Assembly: GCA_902762875.1 (NCBI GenBank)
Contig: CACWPS010000003.1
Coordinates: 30,550 to 94,549 of the forward strand
Direction: 5' to 3'
DNA: 64,000 nucleotides
DNA from: Oscillospiraceae bacterium
GTDB taxonomy: Bacteria > Bacillota > Clostridia > Oscillospirales > Acutalibacteraceae
In this document: positions 42,287-51,899 of the stretch, piece after piece
How positions within the stretch are numbered: the first letter of the stretch is position 1
Layout of the letters: every line of letters begins with the position of its first letter
Notes under the pieces: generated by a model
What the model was told of the DNA's origin: nothing
Seen by the model: the letters and a program-made list of their open reading frames with translations, nothing else
Database searches by the model: none
Program-made: the position numbers and the translations under genes

Positions 42287-44201
42287 AAGAAATTCTAACC
42301 TTAGTCCAAAGTGATTCGTAATAGTCCCTGATTTCAGGGTCTAAGTCGTGATAATACTGTGTGTTGCTCTTGATTTCTTCGGGCGGGTAAAGTATGGGGT
42401 CATCCTTGAAGGAATATTCTTCATTGTTAATAACCGAAGTATTAGGCGAAGCGTAGCAGATATATTCCGCATTTGCCAAAGCGACCTCAGGCTCTAACAG
42501 GAAGTTTATATACATCATAGCCGCATCATAGTTTTGGGCGGTTTGAGGCACACAAACAGAATCCACAAAAATGTTTGTGCCTTCCTTTGGATAAACAAAT
42601 TCAAGGTCATCATTTGCATCCTTCATAGTGTAAAAATCGCCTGCATAATAGGGAGCAAGGGCGGCATTGCCCGATTCCATTTTATTGAATACCTCGTCCA
42701 TAACCCTTGCCTGCAACACCTTGTTTTGCTCAATAAGCTTATTTGCCGCCTTAGCCCAGTCTTCCTTGTTACTGCTGTTGACATCAAGCCCCAAAGCAAA
42801 CTGCGCTATTCCGAAGGCGTCCCTTGAGTTGTTAAAGGTAAGTATATTTCCGGCATATCGGCTGTCGAATAAAATCTCCCAGCTGTCAGGCTTTTCGGTG
42901 ACGATTTTTGAGTTATAAATAAGCCCTACCATTCCAACATTATAAGGTACGGAATATTCATTATCGGGGTCAAAATAAAGGTTTTTATAGCCCTCGTCAA
43001 TATATGAATAGTTCGAAATTTTGGAAAAATCCAGCTTTTTAAGCATATTTTCCTTAATCATTCGGTGAATCATATAATCCGACGGAATAATTATATCATA
43101 GGCAGAGGAGCCCGCCTTGATTTTGGCATACATCTCCTCGTTGCTCTCAAAATAACTGTAATTAACCTTAATTCCCGTAAGCTTTTCGAAAGCGGAATTG
43201 ACATCGAGGGTGTCGTCGGTGCCGTCGGAAATGTATTCGCCCCAGTTGTACACATTAAGCGTAGTACCCGCAAGCTCTCTGTCATACTCGCCCACAACCC
43301 CTATGCTTGTGTTTTTAAGATTGCGGCTTATAATGGACACTCCCGTCATAGCGGTAACAATGGCCACACAAACCGCAACCGAGGCAATCTTCATAAGACG
43401 GGGTCTAAGCTTTGACTTTTTGTTTTCGCTCTTGGAAAGATTTACAAGTATAAGCAGTATAAGAACGGTTAAAAAGATTATGGTGGAAAGGGCGTACATA
43501 GTGGGTTTAACCGTCTTTTTGGTCATTGAATAAATGCGGATAGGCAGGGTTTGGAAGGCTGTTCCCGAGGTAAAGTAGCTTATAACGAAATCGTCAAGAG
43601 AGAGGGTAAAGGACATTATAAAGCCTGTAAAAATACCGGGGTAGATTGCGGGCAAAACAACCTTTAAAAATGCCTTTATAGGGGTACAGCCCAAATCCTC
43701 CGCCGCTTCGGAGAGATGAGAGTCTGTTTGCTTTAATTTCGGTAGTACATTGAGTATTACATAGGGCAGGTTAAAGGTAATATGAGCGCAAAGCACCGTT
43801 CCGAAGCCCAAAGCCTCTTTTTTCCCCACTAAGCTTGCCATAAAAACAAACAAAAGCATAAGGGAGACACCTGTTACAATTTCGGGGGTCATCATTGGGA
43901 TATTTGTAACGGTGGTCATAGTGGTTTTTAAAATTCCCTTTTTCGTTTTGTATATGCCCACAGCCGCAACTGTGCCCAATACTGTTGCTATAACCGCCGA
44001 AAGCACGGCTAAAATAAGGGTGTTTTGCAGGGCGGAAATAGATTCACTGTCATAAAGCAGCTGTTCGTACCATTTAAGGGAGAAGCCCTCAAAAACAGAG
44101 GTACTGCTTGAGCTGTTAAAGGAAAAAAAGGTCATTACCAAAAGCGGTGCATATAAGAACACCAGCATTAAGGCGATAAATATTTTACGGAGAATGCTCA
44201 T
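42285..44201 (-). CDS. polyamine ABC transporter permease-substrate-binding fusion PotCD
   Basis: 638 residues in one frame. Residues about 1-265 are a PotC-type permease with six hydrophobic segments and the EAA loop (EAAEDLGCTPIKAFLKVVLP). After a further membrane segment (about 270-292), residues about 305-638 form a PotD-type binding domain (LNVYNWGEYISDGTDD ... VPYNVGMVGLIYNSK ... LEPEVALANAEYICYASPN). The binding protein is thus tethered to the permease instead of being a lipoprotein. Last gene of the potA-potB-potCD operon, overlapping potB by four bases. Spermidine/putrescine is the inferred substrate. Confidence 0.93.
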   Translation of the reverse strand: MSILRKIFIALMLVFLYAPLLVMTFFSFNSSSSTSVFEGFSLKWYEQLLYDSESISALQNTLILAVLSAVIATVLGTVAAVGIYKTKKGILKTTMTTVTNIPMMTPEIVTGVSLMLLFVFMASLVGKKEALGFGTVLCAHITFNLPYVILNVLPKLKQTDSHLSEAAEDLGCTPIKAFLKVVLPAIYPGIFTGFIMSFTLSLDDFVISYFTSGTAFQTLPIRIYSMTKKTVKPTMYALSTIIFLTVLILLILVNLSKSENKKSKLRPRLMKIASVAVCVAIVTAMTGVSIISRNLKNTSIGVVGEYDRELAGTTLNVYNWGEYISDGTDDTLDVNSAFEKLTGIKVNYSYFESNEEMYAKIKAGSSAYDIIIPSDYMIHRMIKENMLKKLDFSKISNYSYIDEGYKNLYFDPDNEYSVPYNVGMVGLIYNSKIVTEKPDSWEILFDSRYAGNILTFNNSRDAFGIAQFALGLDVNSSNKEDWAKAANKLIEQNKVLQARVMDEVFNKMESGNAALAPYYAGDFYTMKDANDDLEFVYPKEGTNIFVDSVCVPQTAQNYDAAMMYINFLLEPEVALANAEYICYASPNTSVINNEEYSFKDDPILYPPEEIKSNTQYYHDLDPEIRDYYESLWTKVRIS

Positions 44202-45016
44202 ATCATAACACCTCCGCTGTCGGAATCGCCGAATTTATTCATTATTGCAATACTTATAATAATGAATATCATAAGCACCAAAGACATTGAAGCACCTAAC
44301 GGGTAATTGGGTATTTTAAACTGGGTTTCAATAATATCGCCCACTAAAAGTATCATTCCGTTACCGAGCTTTTGCGAGATGTAGAATGTGCTTATAGAGG
44401 GGACAAACACCATGGTTATACCCGAAAGAACACCGGGTAAACTAAGGGGTAAAACGACCCTTTTTAGCTTGGAAAAGGCATTTGAGCCCAAATCCTCTGC
44501 CGCTTCAAGGAGAGAATTATCTATTTTTGAAATTGTGGTGTAAATGGGTAAAATCATATATGGGATATAGTCGTATACCATACCCAGTATTACAGCCCCA
44601 GGAGTTCCCATTAATTTTACACTTCCGAAGCCTATTAGGTTAAGCAATCTGTTTAAAACACCGTTGTTATCCAAAATAACGGTCCAAGAGTAGGTTTTTA
44701 TAAGCAGATTCATCCACATGGGAAGCATAACAAGCAATACCATCATTTTTTGAGAACTGACCGATGTTTTAGTAAGAAAATAAGCGAAGGGGTAGGCGAG
44801 CAACAGGCAGATTGCCGTTGCAACCAAAGCATATATTATTGAGGTTATAAAAACGCCCTTATACTGTGCTAATTCATATATGTTTGAAAGGGTGAAGCCG
44901 CCGTCTTTATCTAAAAAGGTATAGTAAAGAACTATAAACAGCGGGACAATAATAAATATTGCCGACCATACAGCACAGGGGGCATTAAGCAACCTCTTAC
45001 CTAAAGAAGTTTTCAT
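44198..45016 (-). CDS. potB: spermidine/putrescine ABC permease PotB
   Basis: 272 residues with six hydrophobic segments. The EAA loop [27 protein letters not shown] (about 165-191) contacts the ATPase. [16 protein letters not shown] and an IIETQF segment are PotB-like. Overlaps potA by four bases and potCD by four bases, so the three genes are translationally coupled. Confidence 0.93.
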   Translation of the reverse strand: MKTSLGKRLLNAPCAVWSAIFIIVPLFIVLYYTFLDKDGGFTLSNIYELAQYKGVFITSIIYALVATAICLLLAYPFAYFLTKTSVSSQKMMVLLVMLPMWMNLLIKTYSWTVILDNNGVLNRLLNLIGFGSVKLMGTPGAVILGMVYDYIPYMILPIYTTISKIDNSLLEAAEDLGSNAFSKLKRVVLPLSLPGVLSGITMVFVPSISTFYISQKLGNGMILLVGDIIETQFKIPNYPLGASMSLVLMIFIIISIAIMNKFGDSDSGGVMI

Positions 45017-46137
45017 TCTGCCGCTTCCTCCGCCATTTCGTTCATTTCGTCCATTTCTTCACTGTAAGATGAATAGTCGCCGTAAAGTCCCGAATATTCG
45101 GACTTTTTCATTATATGAATAGCGTCAGGCTCAATAAAGAGCCCTACATTATCCCCTACAAAATGCTCGTCCGTGGTTTGAATCATCCACTTAAAGCCGC
45201 CGATGTCTACAATGATCTCATAATGCACGCCTAAGAATGCAACCGAGGTAACCTGTCCCTTAAGCATACCCTTTTCGGGGGATACAATATCCACATCCTC
45301 GGGGCGTACTACAACATCAACCAGCTCATTTTCATTAAAGCCCTTATCAAGGCAGTCGAATTTCTGCCCCGAAAATTCAACATAATAATCCCGAAGCATC
45401 TTGCCGTCTACAATATTGGATTCGCCGATAAAGTCCGCCACAAAGGCGTTCTGCGGTTCATTATATATATCCTGCGGAGAGCCCACCTGCTGGATTTTGC
45501 CGCCGTCCATTACCACTACTCGGTCGGACATAGTAAGGGCTTCCTCTTGGTCGTGGGTTACAAATATAAATGTTATCCCTAACTGCTCCTGAATCTTTTT
45601 AAGCTCCTTTTGCATATCCTTGCGAAGCTTTAAATCAAGGGCGGCGAGGGGCTCGTCAAGAAGCAGTACCTTCGGGTGGTTGGCAATAGCTCTCGCTATA
45701 GCAACCCTTTGCTGTTGACCGCCCGAAAGGGTGTCAATATGGCGCTTTTCAAGCCCCGTTAGGTTTACGAGTCTTAACATCTCCGCAACCTTTTCCTTAA
45801 TTTCCTTTTCGGGGCGTTTTTTCACCCGCAGACCGAAAGCGATGTTTTCATAAACATTAAGGTGCGGAAACAGCGCATAACGCTGAAAAATGGTGTTTAC
45901 CTGTCGCTTGTAAGCAGGAACACCATTAATTTTTTCGCCTCCGAACAAAACATCGCCCGAATCAGGCTCTAAAAAGCCTGCGATAAGCCTTAAGGTTGTG
46001 GTTTTTCCGCAACCCGACGGCCCTAACAGAGTTATAAACTCCTTGTCCTTGATTTCAAGGTTTAGTCCGTCCAAGACCTGCTCGCCGTCAAAAGCGACCG
46101 AAATGTTTTTCAGCTCTACAATATTTTCTTTTTCCAT
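45013..46137 (-). CDS. potA: spermidine/putrescine ABC transporter ATPase PotA
   Basis: 374 residues. Walker [10 protein letters not shown] (about 36-44), Q-loop [20 protein letters not shown] (the canonical residue after the Gln differs), signature [14 protein letters not shown], Walker [13 protein letters not shown] and H-loop [14 protein letters not shown]-terminal TOBE domain follows (about 285-350). It powers polyamine uptake. The AAAGGGGG RBS (46153-46146) can pair with the leader upstream. First gene of the operon. Confidence 0.95.
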   Translation of the reverse strand: MEKENIVELKNISVAFDGEQVLDGLNLEIKDKEFITLLGPSGCGKTTTLRLIAGFLEPDSGDVLFGGEKINGVPAYKRQVNTIFQRYALFPHLNVYENIAFGLRVKKRPEKEIKEKVAEMLRLVNLTGLEKRHIDTLSGGQQQRVAIARAIANHPKVLLLDEPLAALDLKLRKDMQKELKKIQEQLGITFIFVTHDQEEALTMSDRVVVMDGGKIQQVGSPQDIYNEPQNAFVADFIGESNIVDGKMLRDYYVEFSGQKFDCLDKGFNENELVDVVVRPEDVDIVSPEKGMLKGQVTSVAFLGVHYEIIVDIGGFKWMIQTTDEHFVGDNVGLFIEPDAIHIMKKSEYSGLYGDYSSYSEEMDEMNEMAEEAAE

Positions 46138-46388
46138 AAAAGCATCCCCCTTTGTTCAACACTCAAATGTCGACACAAGAATAATATTCCGATTTTTACG
46201 GCAAAGTGCGTGCCGCAAAATCTACCCTGTGCGATACCCGCAGCTTCTTCGTAATATGCCCTGAACAAAGGGTTTTTCATAGTTTTCTGAAGCGCTTTTA
46301 AAGCCCCGAAACTACGGCATAAAATCTGAAACCGCTCTCTACACAGATGCCTTTCATTAAACATATTAAGTTTTTTATGTTCAACTAA
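46138..46388 (-). promoter_or_regulatory. long structured leader of the pot operon (candidate cis-regulatory RNA)
   Basis: About 250 nt lie between the likely transcription start and potA. On the transcript, CCCTTTGTTCA (46272-46262) is perfectly complementary over 11 bases to TGAACAAAGGG (46158-46148), which contains the potA Shine-Dalgarno. A further TTGAACA near the 5' end (about 46384-46378) could compete for the same strand. The region also holds GC-rich potential stems. No riboswitch class I know matches. Regulation is inferred from the pairing. Confidence 0.55.
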
Positions 46389-46394
46389 TTAAAG

Positions 46395-46423
46395 ACTATA
46401 CAATGAAATGCTTTAAATGTCAA
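46395..46423 (-). promoter_or_regulatory. pot operon promoter
   Basis: Minus strand: TTGACA (46423-46418), a 17-base spacer and TATAGT (46400-46395). It implies a leader of about 250 nt. Confidence 0.85.
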
Positions 46424-46570
46424 GTATAATTTGCGTTTTTTCTACAATTTTCTAATAAATTTTGAGCACAATTTTGAAAAACTCTTAAATGCTCGTTTTT
46501 TCTCGCTTTTTCTCGCAAATACTCGCTTTTTGAAAAAATCGGAAAATCGGGGTTTTGTTTCATAAAATTG

Positions 46571-46599
46571 TTGATGTATTTTACAATTTGTGATATAAT
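46571..46599 (+). promoter_or_regulatory. ruvCAB promoter
   Basis: TTGATG (46571-46576), a 17-base spacer and TATAAT (46594-46599), 43 bases before the ruvC start. The stretch from 46424 to 46570 between the two promoters shows nothing else except repeated CTCG(C/T)TTTTT words. Confidence 0.6.
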
Positions 46600-46642
46600 C
46601 TTATATAGTTATGATGTAATACTATGCTTTGGAGGCAGGGCT

Positions 46643-47146
46643 TTGAGGATTTTAGGTATAGACCCGGGGTATGCAACGATAGGCTACGGTGTTGTTGATT
46701 ACGATAAAAACCGCTTTAAAACTGTAGGCTTCGGGGCGATTACAACTGCGGCGGGCATTCCTTTCCCGAAAAGACTTAAGGATATATATAACGATATGAT
46801 AACCGTTATCGAAAGGTTTAGGCCTGATGAAATGTCGGTTGAAAAGCTTTATTTTAATACCAACACCACAACGGCTATTGATGTAGCCCAAGCAAGGGGC
46901 GTAATAGTACTTGCCGCTGAAAACAGCGGTATTCCTGTTTTTGAGTACACACCCCTTCAGGTTAAGCAGTCTATAACGGGCTACGGCAGAGCCGAAAAAC
47001 GGCAGGTTATGGAAATGGTTAAGAGCTTTTTGAATTTACAAAAGGTTCCCAAGCCCGACGACACCGCCGATGCGCTGGCGTTAGCCGTTTGCCACGGGCA
47101 TTATTCGGGCTCGGCTTATTCAAAACTTTGGAGTGAAAATAAATGA
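46643..47146 (+). CDS. ruvC: Holliday junction resolvase RuvC
   Basis: 167 residues. [15 protein letters not shown] carries the first catalytic Asp (about 7), MSVEKLYF the Glu (about 67) and [17 protein letters not shown] the terminal acidic pair. RuvC cuts Holliday junctions formed in recombinational repair. The start is TTG at 46643, with GGAGG at 46631-46635; the conserved MRILGIDPG start rules out longer versions. Overlaps ruvA by four bases. Confidence 0.95.
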   Translation: MRILGIDPGYATIGYGVVDYDKNRFKTVGFGAITTAAGIPFPKRLKDIYNDMITVIERFRPDEMSVEKLYFNTNTTTAIDVAQARGVIVLAAENSGIPVFEYTPLQVKQSITGYGRAEKRQVMEMVKSFLNLQKVPKPDDTADALALAVCHGHYSGSAYSKLWSENK

Positions 47147-47745
47147 TTTCTTCTTTAAGAGGCAGGCTTATTTATACAGACAATACCTCCGCTGTGGTTG
47201 AGTGCGGCGGGGTTGGGTTTCGCTGTGCCGTAACAAAAAACACCCTTTACAAGCTCCCGCAAAAGGGGAATGAGGTGTTTTTATACACTTATCTCGCAGT
47301 AAGAGAGGACGCACTTGATTTATACGGCTTTGCAGAGGAAGAGGAGCTAAACGCCTTTAAGCTTATAACCTCTGTAAACGGGGTAGGTGCTAAGATAGGA
47401 ATAGCAATGCTTTCTGAGTTTACCGCCCCACAGCTTACCGTTTACATAGCAAGCGGAGACGCTAAGGCGCTGACCTCTGCGGTGGGTGTTGGTATTAAGC
47501 TTGCGCAAAGGATTGTGCTTGAGTTAAAGGACAAGGTTGGCTCACTTGAAACCGACAACAGCATAGATTTAAGGGCGGTGGGTAATGCAACCGTAAACGG
47601 CAATTCCGCCGAAGCGGTTGCGGCGCTTGTGTCCCTTGGCTATACAAAGTCGGAGGCTTCCTTAGCCGTTGGCAGGCTTGACCAAACGCTTTCCGCCGAG
47701 GAGCTTATTAAACAGGCGCTTAAAACTCTTGCAAGGGGGATATAA
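47143..47745 (+). CDS. ruvA: Holliday junction branch-migration protein RuvA
   Basis: 200 residues. N-terminal OB-fold ([27 protein letters not shown]), helix-hairpin-helix motifs ([14 protein letters not shown] and [18 protein letters not shown]) and a C-terminal UBA-like RuvB-binding domain ([16 protein letters not shown]). A tetramer holds the junction for RuvB. It lies between ruvC and ruvB. Confidence 0.96.
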   Translation: MISSLRGRLIYTDNTSAVVECGGVGFRCAVTKNTLYKLPQKGNEVFLYTYLAVREDALDLYGFAEEEELNAFKLITSVNGVGAKIGIAMLSEFTAPQLTVYIASGDAKALTSAVGVGIKLAQRIVLELKDKVGSLETDNSIDLRAVGNATVNGNSAEAVAALVSLGYTKSEASLAVGRLDQTLSAEELIKQALKTLARGI

Positions 47746-47748
47746 TTC

Positions 47749-48795
47749 TTGATTGAGCAGGAAATGGATTTTGAAAACCGCATAGTTTCGCCCGAGTATA
47801 ATTACAACGAGGACGATGCGGAATTAAGCCTTAGACCTAAATCTTTAAATGAATATATCGGGCAGGATAAGGTTAAGGAAAATTTAGGTATATATATTAA
47901 GGCGGCGTTAGGCCGTCACGAAACACTTGACCATGTTTTGCTTTACGGCCCTCCCGGGCTTGGTAAAACCACACTTTCGGGTATTATTGCAAAGGAAATG
48001 GGGGTAAACCTGCGGGTTACCTCAGGCCCTGCTATTGAAAAGCAGGGGGATTTAGTGGCGATACTTACCTCACTTAACGAGGGGGATGTGCTCTTTATTG
48101 ACGAGATACACCGCCTTTCCCGCAATGTTGAGGAAATTCTGTACCCCGCTATGGAGGACTTTTCCCTTGATATAATCCTCGGTAAAGGCCCCTCCGCCCG
48201 ATCAATAAGGCTTGATGTGCCCCACTTTACCCTTGTGGGGGCTACAACCCGCTCGGGTCAGCTAACGGCACCGCTTAGAGACCGTTTTGGTGTACTCTTA
48301 AGGTTGGAGCTTTACTCACCCGAGGATTTGGCGAAGATTATCACCCGTTCGGCGGGGATATTGGGCATCGGCATTGAAAGGGACGGAGCTTTGGAAATAG
48401 CTTCACGCTCAAGAGGCACACCCCGAATTGCAAACCGCCTTTTAAAGCGTGTGCGGGATATTGCCGAGGTGGAGTATAACGGCGAAATCACCGAAGAGGT
48501 GGCGAGAGCCGCACTTGCAAGGTTTGAAATTGATGAATTGGGACTTGACGATTTCGACCGCAAAATGCTTACCACCATTATTAATAATTATCAAGGCGGC
48601 CCTGTGGGGCTTGACACCTTGGCGGCGGCGGTAGGCGAAGAATCGGTCACAATAGAGGATGTTTATGAGCCTTATTTAATGCAGATAGGATTTTTAACAA
48701 GGACTGCGAGGGGCAGATGCGTAACTGCCCTTGCATATGACCATTTAGGTATTCCAAAGGGCGGAGATAACTCCGCTCAGCAAGCGATATTTTAA
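47749..48795 (+). CDS. ruvB: Holliday junction helicase RuvB
   Basis: 348 residues. [18 protein letters not shown], Walker [10 protein letters not shown], Walker [10 protein letters not shown] and the signature [18 protein letters not shown] are RuvB hallmarks; the winged-helix end ([15 protein letters not shown]) is present. The ring motor drives branch migration. The start is TTG at 47749, four bases after the ruvA stop. Confidence 0.97.
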   Translation: MIEQEMDFENRIVSPEYNYNEDDAELSLRPKSLNEYIGQDKVKENLGIYIKAALGRHETLDHVLLYGPPGLGKTTLSGIIAKEMGVNLRVTSGPAIEKQGDLVAILTSLNEGDVLFIDEIHRLSRNVEEILYPAMEDFSLDIILGKGPSARSIRLDVPHFTLVGATTRSGQLTAPLRDRFGVLLRLELYSPEDLAKIITRSAGILGIGIERDGALEIASRSRGTPRIANRLLKRVRDIAEVEYNGEITEEVARAALARFEIDELGLDDFDRKMLTTIINNYQGGPVGLDTLAAAVGEESVTIEDVYEPYLMQIGFLTRTARGRCVTALAYDHLGIPKGGDNSAQQAIF

Positions 48796-48816
48796 AGAAT
48801 ATAAGGAGAGAAAATT

Positions 48817-50163
48817 ATGGGAAGATTATTCGGAACAGACGGGGCGAGAGGTATTGCCAATAAAGAGCTTACCTGCGAGCTTGCTACAAATATAGGCAGA
48901 GCAGCGGCGTATGTGCTGACCGAGAAGACCACCGAAAAGCCCAAGGTGCTTATCGGCAAGGATACCCGTGTTTCTTCAAATATGCTTGAAATGGCGCTGG
49001 CGGCGGGGCTTTGCTCGGTAGGTGCCGATGTTGTGCTTGTGGGCTTTGTGCCGACTCCTGCTATTGCGTATCTTGTAAAGGATAGGGAAGCGGACGCGGG
49101 TATTATGATTTCCGCATCTCACAACCCCTGCGAGTATAACGGAATTAAGATATTTGATTCCAACGGCTTTAAGCTGCCCGACGCTTTGGAGGAGGAAATC
49201 GAGTCGCTTGTGCTTGACGATATAAGCCCTATTGAGTTCCCCGTGGGCGGAGATGTGGGCAGTGTATTTATGCGCTACGACTATGTTGATTTGTATATAG
49301 ACCACCTTGCAGAGTCGGTAAACGCCGACCTTTCGGGGCTTAAGATTGCTATTGACTGCGCAAACGGCTGTGCGTCCTACACCGCCGAAAAGCTGTTTAC
49401 AAGGCTCGGAGCTCAGGTGCATATGATGCACGACAGCCCGAACGGCGTAAATATTAACGCCCGTTGCGGCTCTACACATATGGACGACCTTATAGACTAT
49501 GTAAACGGCCACGAGGTTGATTTAGCCCTTGCCTTTGACGGCGACTCCGACCGCTGTTTGGCGGTTGACGAGAACGGAAAGCTTATTGACGGTGACCGTA
49601 TGATAGCCGTTTTTGCGCTTGATATGAAAAACCGAGGCATTTTAAAGGACAAAACCGTCGTTGTTACGGTTATGACCAACTTGGGCTTTAAGCATTTTGC
49701 GGAGCATAACGGAATTGCCGTGAAAGAGACCAAGGTGGGCGACCGCTATGTGCTTGAGGAAATGGTAAAGCATGATTATAAGATAGGCGGCGAGCAGTCG
49801 GGACATATTATATTCAGAGACTTTGCTACAACGGGAGACGGTCAGCTTTCGGGCGCAATGTTAGCGGCTATTCTTAAAAGAAGCGGAAAAGCCGCCTCGG
49901 CGGTTGCCTCTGTTATGACGGTATTACCCCAGACCCTCGTTAATATCAAAGCTCCCGCCGAGCTTAAAGCAAAGCTTGACACAGACGAAGATATTAAAAA
50001 CGCTATTGAAAATGTTAAAAAGACCTTGGGCAGCCGAGGCAGAATTTTGGTAAGGGCATCGGGAACAGAGCCCCTTATCCGTGTAATGCTTGAGGGCGAG
50101 AATATTGCCGAAATTAAGCGCCTTGCAAAGAATGTTGCAAAGGTTATTGAGGGGAAGGCTTAA
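48817..50163 (+). CDS. glmM: phosphoglucosamine mutase
   Basis: 448 residues. MGRLFGTDGARGIAN is the family start. The phosphoserine loop is ISASHNPCEYNGIK (Ser about 101), the metal loop DGDSDRC, the sugar-binding GGEQSGHI, and the phosphate-binding end RASGTEPLIRVM. It converts glucosamine-6-P to glucosamine-1-P for peptidoglycan precursor synthesis. AAGGAGAG precedes the ATG. The methyltransferase gene starts at the base after its stop. Confidence 0.96.
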   Translation: MGRLFGTDGARGIANKELTCELATNIGRAAAYVLTEKTTEKPKVLIGKDTRVSSNMLEMALAAGLCSVGADVVLVGFVPTPAIAYLVKDREADAGIMISASHNPCEYNGIKIFDSNGFKLPDALEEEIESLVLDDISPIEFPVGGDVGSVFMRYDYVDLYIDHLAESVNADLSGLKIAIDCANGCASYTAEKLFTRLGAQVHMMHDSPNGVNINARCGSTHMDDLIDYVNGHEVDLALAFDGDSDRCLAVDENGKLIDGDRMIAVFALDMKNRGILKDKTVVVTVMTNLGFKHFAEHNGIAVKETKVGDRYVLEEMVKHDYKIGGEQSGHIIFRDFATTGDGQLSGAMLAAILKRSGKAASAVASVMTVLPQTLVNIKAPAELKAKLDTDEDIKNAIENVKKTLGSRGRILVRASGTEPLIRVMLEGENIAEIKRLAKNVAKVIEGKA

Positions 50164-51027
50164 ATGAGAACCGTCACAGGCTTTGACGATTACGAGCTTA
50201 TAGACGCCGATTCGGGCGAACGGCTTGAACGCTGGAAAAATATTGTGCTTATCCGCCCCGACCCGCAGATAATATGGTCGGGGGAAAGAAAGGACAGCCG
50301 CTGGAAAACCGCAAACGCAGTTTATCACCGTTCCCAGAGCGGCGGCGGGCGTTGGGAGGTATTAAAACCCGTACCCGATGTCTGGAGCGTAAATTACGAG
50401 GGGCTTACCTTCCGCTTAAAACCGATGGGCTTTAAGCACACAGGTCTTTTCCCCGAGCAGGCGGTCAACTGGACTTTAGCAAGACAGCTTATTGAAAAGG
50501 AAAACCGACATCTTTCGGTGCTAAACCTTTTTGCCTACACGGGAGCGGCGACCCTTGCCTGCTTAAAGGCGGGGGCAAAGGTCACCCATGTTGATGCCTC
50601 AAAGGGTATGGTGCAGTGGGCAAAGGAAAATGCTGCGGCAAGCGGGCTTAGCGACGCTCCTGTGCGCTGGCTTGTGGACGACTGCCTAAAGTTTGTAAAG
50701 CGGGAGATACGGCGTGGAAACAAGTATGATGCGGTGATAATGGATCCGCCCTCCTACGGCAGAGGGCCTGACGGGGAGGTTTGGAAGCTTGAACAGCAGT
50801 TGGCGGAGCTTTTAAGTGAAACGGGAAAGCTTCTTTCAGATAATGCGGCGTTCTTCTTTCTAAACTCTTATACAGGCGGGCTTTCCCCCACAATACTGAA
50901 TTTTATGGTACAGCGGTATGTTGTGAAAGACCGAGGCGGTAAGGTTTATACCGATGAAATAGGACTTCATATTTCGGATAAAGGGATAAGCCTGCCTGCG
51001 GGCAATACTACGATTTGGACAAGGTAA
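50164..51027 (+). CDS. class I SAM-dependent methyltransferase (RlmI/RlmK-like)
   Basis: 287 residues. An N-terminal domain (GFDDYELIDADSGERLERWKNIVLIRPDPQ) precedes a Rossmann methyltransferase with VLNLFAYTGAATLACLKAGA (motif I, about 119-138), HVDASKGMVQWAKENAAASG and the DPPSYGRG catalytic-loop motif (about 198-205). This resembles the 23S rRNA cytosine methyltransferase group (RlmI, PF10672-type), though the exact base is unknown. It is tightly packed between glmM and ecfA1. Confidence 0.85.
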   Translation: MRTVTGFDDYELIDADSGERLERWKNIVLIRPDPQIIWSGERKDSRWKTANAVYHRSQSGGGRWEVLKPVPDVWSVNYEGLTFRLKPMGFKHTGLFPEQAVNWTLARQLIEKENRHLSVLNLFAYTGAATLACLKAGAKVTHVDASKGMVQWAKENAAASGLSDAPVRWLVDDCLKFVKREIRRGNKYDAVIMDPPSYGRGPDGEVWKLEQQLAELLSETGKLLSDNAAFFFLNSYTGGLSPTILNFMVQRYVVKDRGGKVYTDEIGLHISDKGISLPAGNTTIWTR

Positions 51028-51028
51028 A

Positions 51029-51895
51029 ATGGACAGCATAATTAGTGTAAAAAATGTGACATATGAATACAAGAACGAGGACGCTTACAGGGGCGAAGAA
51101 GCCGTGGTTGCCGCCGTTAAGGATTTAAGCCTTGAAATCGAGCGGGGCAGTTTTACGGTAATACTCGGTCACAACGGCTCGGGCAAATCCACCCTTGCGA
51201 AAATGCTTAACGGCCTTAATAAGCCCACCTCGGGGGATATTTTTGTGGACGGAATAAACACAAAGGACGAGGAAAGGGAAATTGAGGTAAAGCGAAAGGT
51301 CGGAATGGTTTTTCAAAACCCCGATAATCAGATAATCGCTTCTATAGTTGAGGAAGATGTGGCTTTCGGGCCTGAAAACTTAGGCGTGCCGCCAAAGGAG
51401 ATTAAGGAGCGGGTTAATGATGCTCTTAAATCGGTGGGTATGCTGGATTTTAAGGAGTCCACGCCCCACAGGCTTTCGGGGGGACAAAAGCAGAGAATAG
51501 CCATAGCGGGAATAATTGCGATGCAGCCGGAGTGCCTTGTGCTTGACGAGCCTACCGCTATGTTAGACCCTAAGGGCAGGGCGGAAATAATCGAAACCCT
51601 TATAAGGCTTAACAAGGAAAAGGGCATTACCGTGGTGCTTATAACACATTATATGGAAGAGGCGCAGAACGCCGACAGGGTGCTTGTTATGAACGACGGC
51701 GAGATTATTGCGGACGATGTGCCCAAGGTGATTTTTTCGGATGTGGAAAGGCTTAAAAAGGTAGGTCTTGATGTTCCGCAGACCGCCGAACTTCTGTATA
51801 ATTTAAAGAAAAACGGATTCAGCGTGGATACCCATGCGCTTTCAATCAAAGAGGCAGCCGAGGAAATAATTAAGGCGCTTCATTCGGAGGAGTAG
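51029..51895 (+). CDS. ecfA1: ECF transporter ATPase EcfA1
   Basis: 288 residues. Walker A GHNGSGKST (about 48-56), Q-loop FQNPDNQIIA with the EcfA-specific DNQ, signature LSGGQKQR, Walker B CLVLDEPTAMLD and H-loop ITHYMEEA. It pairs with EcfA2 and EcfT to energise vitamin/metal S-components, none of which is in the window. Order ecfA1-ecfA2-ecfT-truA is the usual Bacillota arrangement. Confidence 0.95.
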   Translation: MDSIISVKNVTYEYKNEDAYRGEEAVVAAVKDLSLEIERGSFTVILGHNGSGKSTLAKMLNGLNKPTSGDIFVDGINTKDEEREIEVKRKVGMVFQNPDNQIIASIVEEDVAFGPENLGVPPKEIKERVNDALKSVGMLDFKESTPHRLSGGQKQRIAIAGIIAMQPECLVLDEPTAMLDPKGRAEIIETLIRLNKEKGITVVLITHYMEEAQNADRVLVMNDGEIIADDVPKVIFSDVERLKKVGLDVPQTAELLYNLKKNGFSVDTHALSIKEAAEEIIKALHSEE

Positions 51896-51899
51896 GAAT

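Noticed and set aside
46116-46364. 82-codon minus-strand frame through the pot leader, overlapping potA
   Set aside because: No SD before its ATG, and it is better explained as structured leader RNA. A regulatory uORF cannot be fully excluded.
46138-46388. Known riboswitch class (TPP, SAM, glycine, lysine, guanidine) before potA
   Set aside because: None of the hallmark conserved sequences I could recall is present. A covariance search was not possible here.
48976-49512. 178-codon minus-strand frame within glmM
   Set aside because: Antisense shadow of glmM; codon pattern and lack of RBS argue against a gene.
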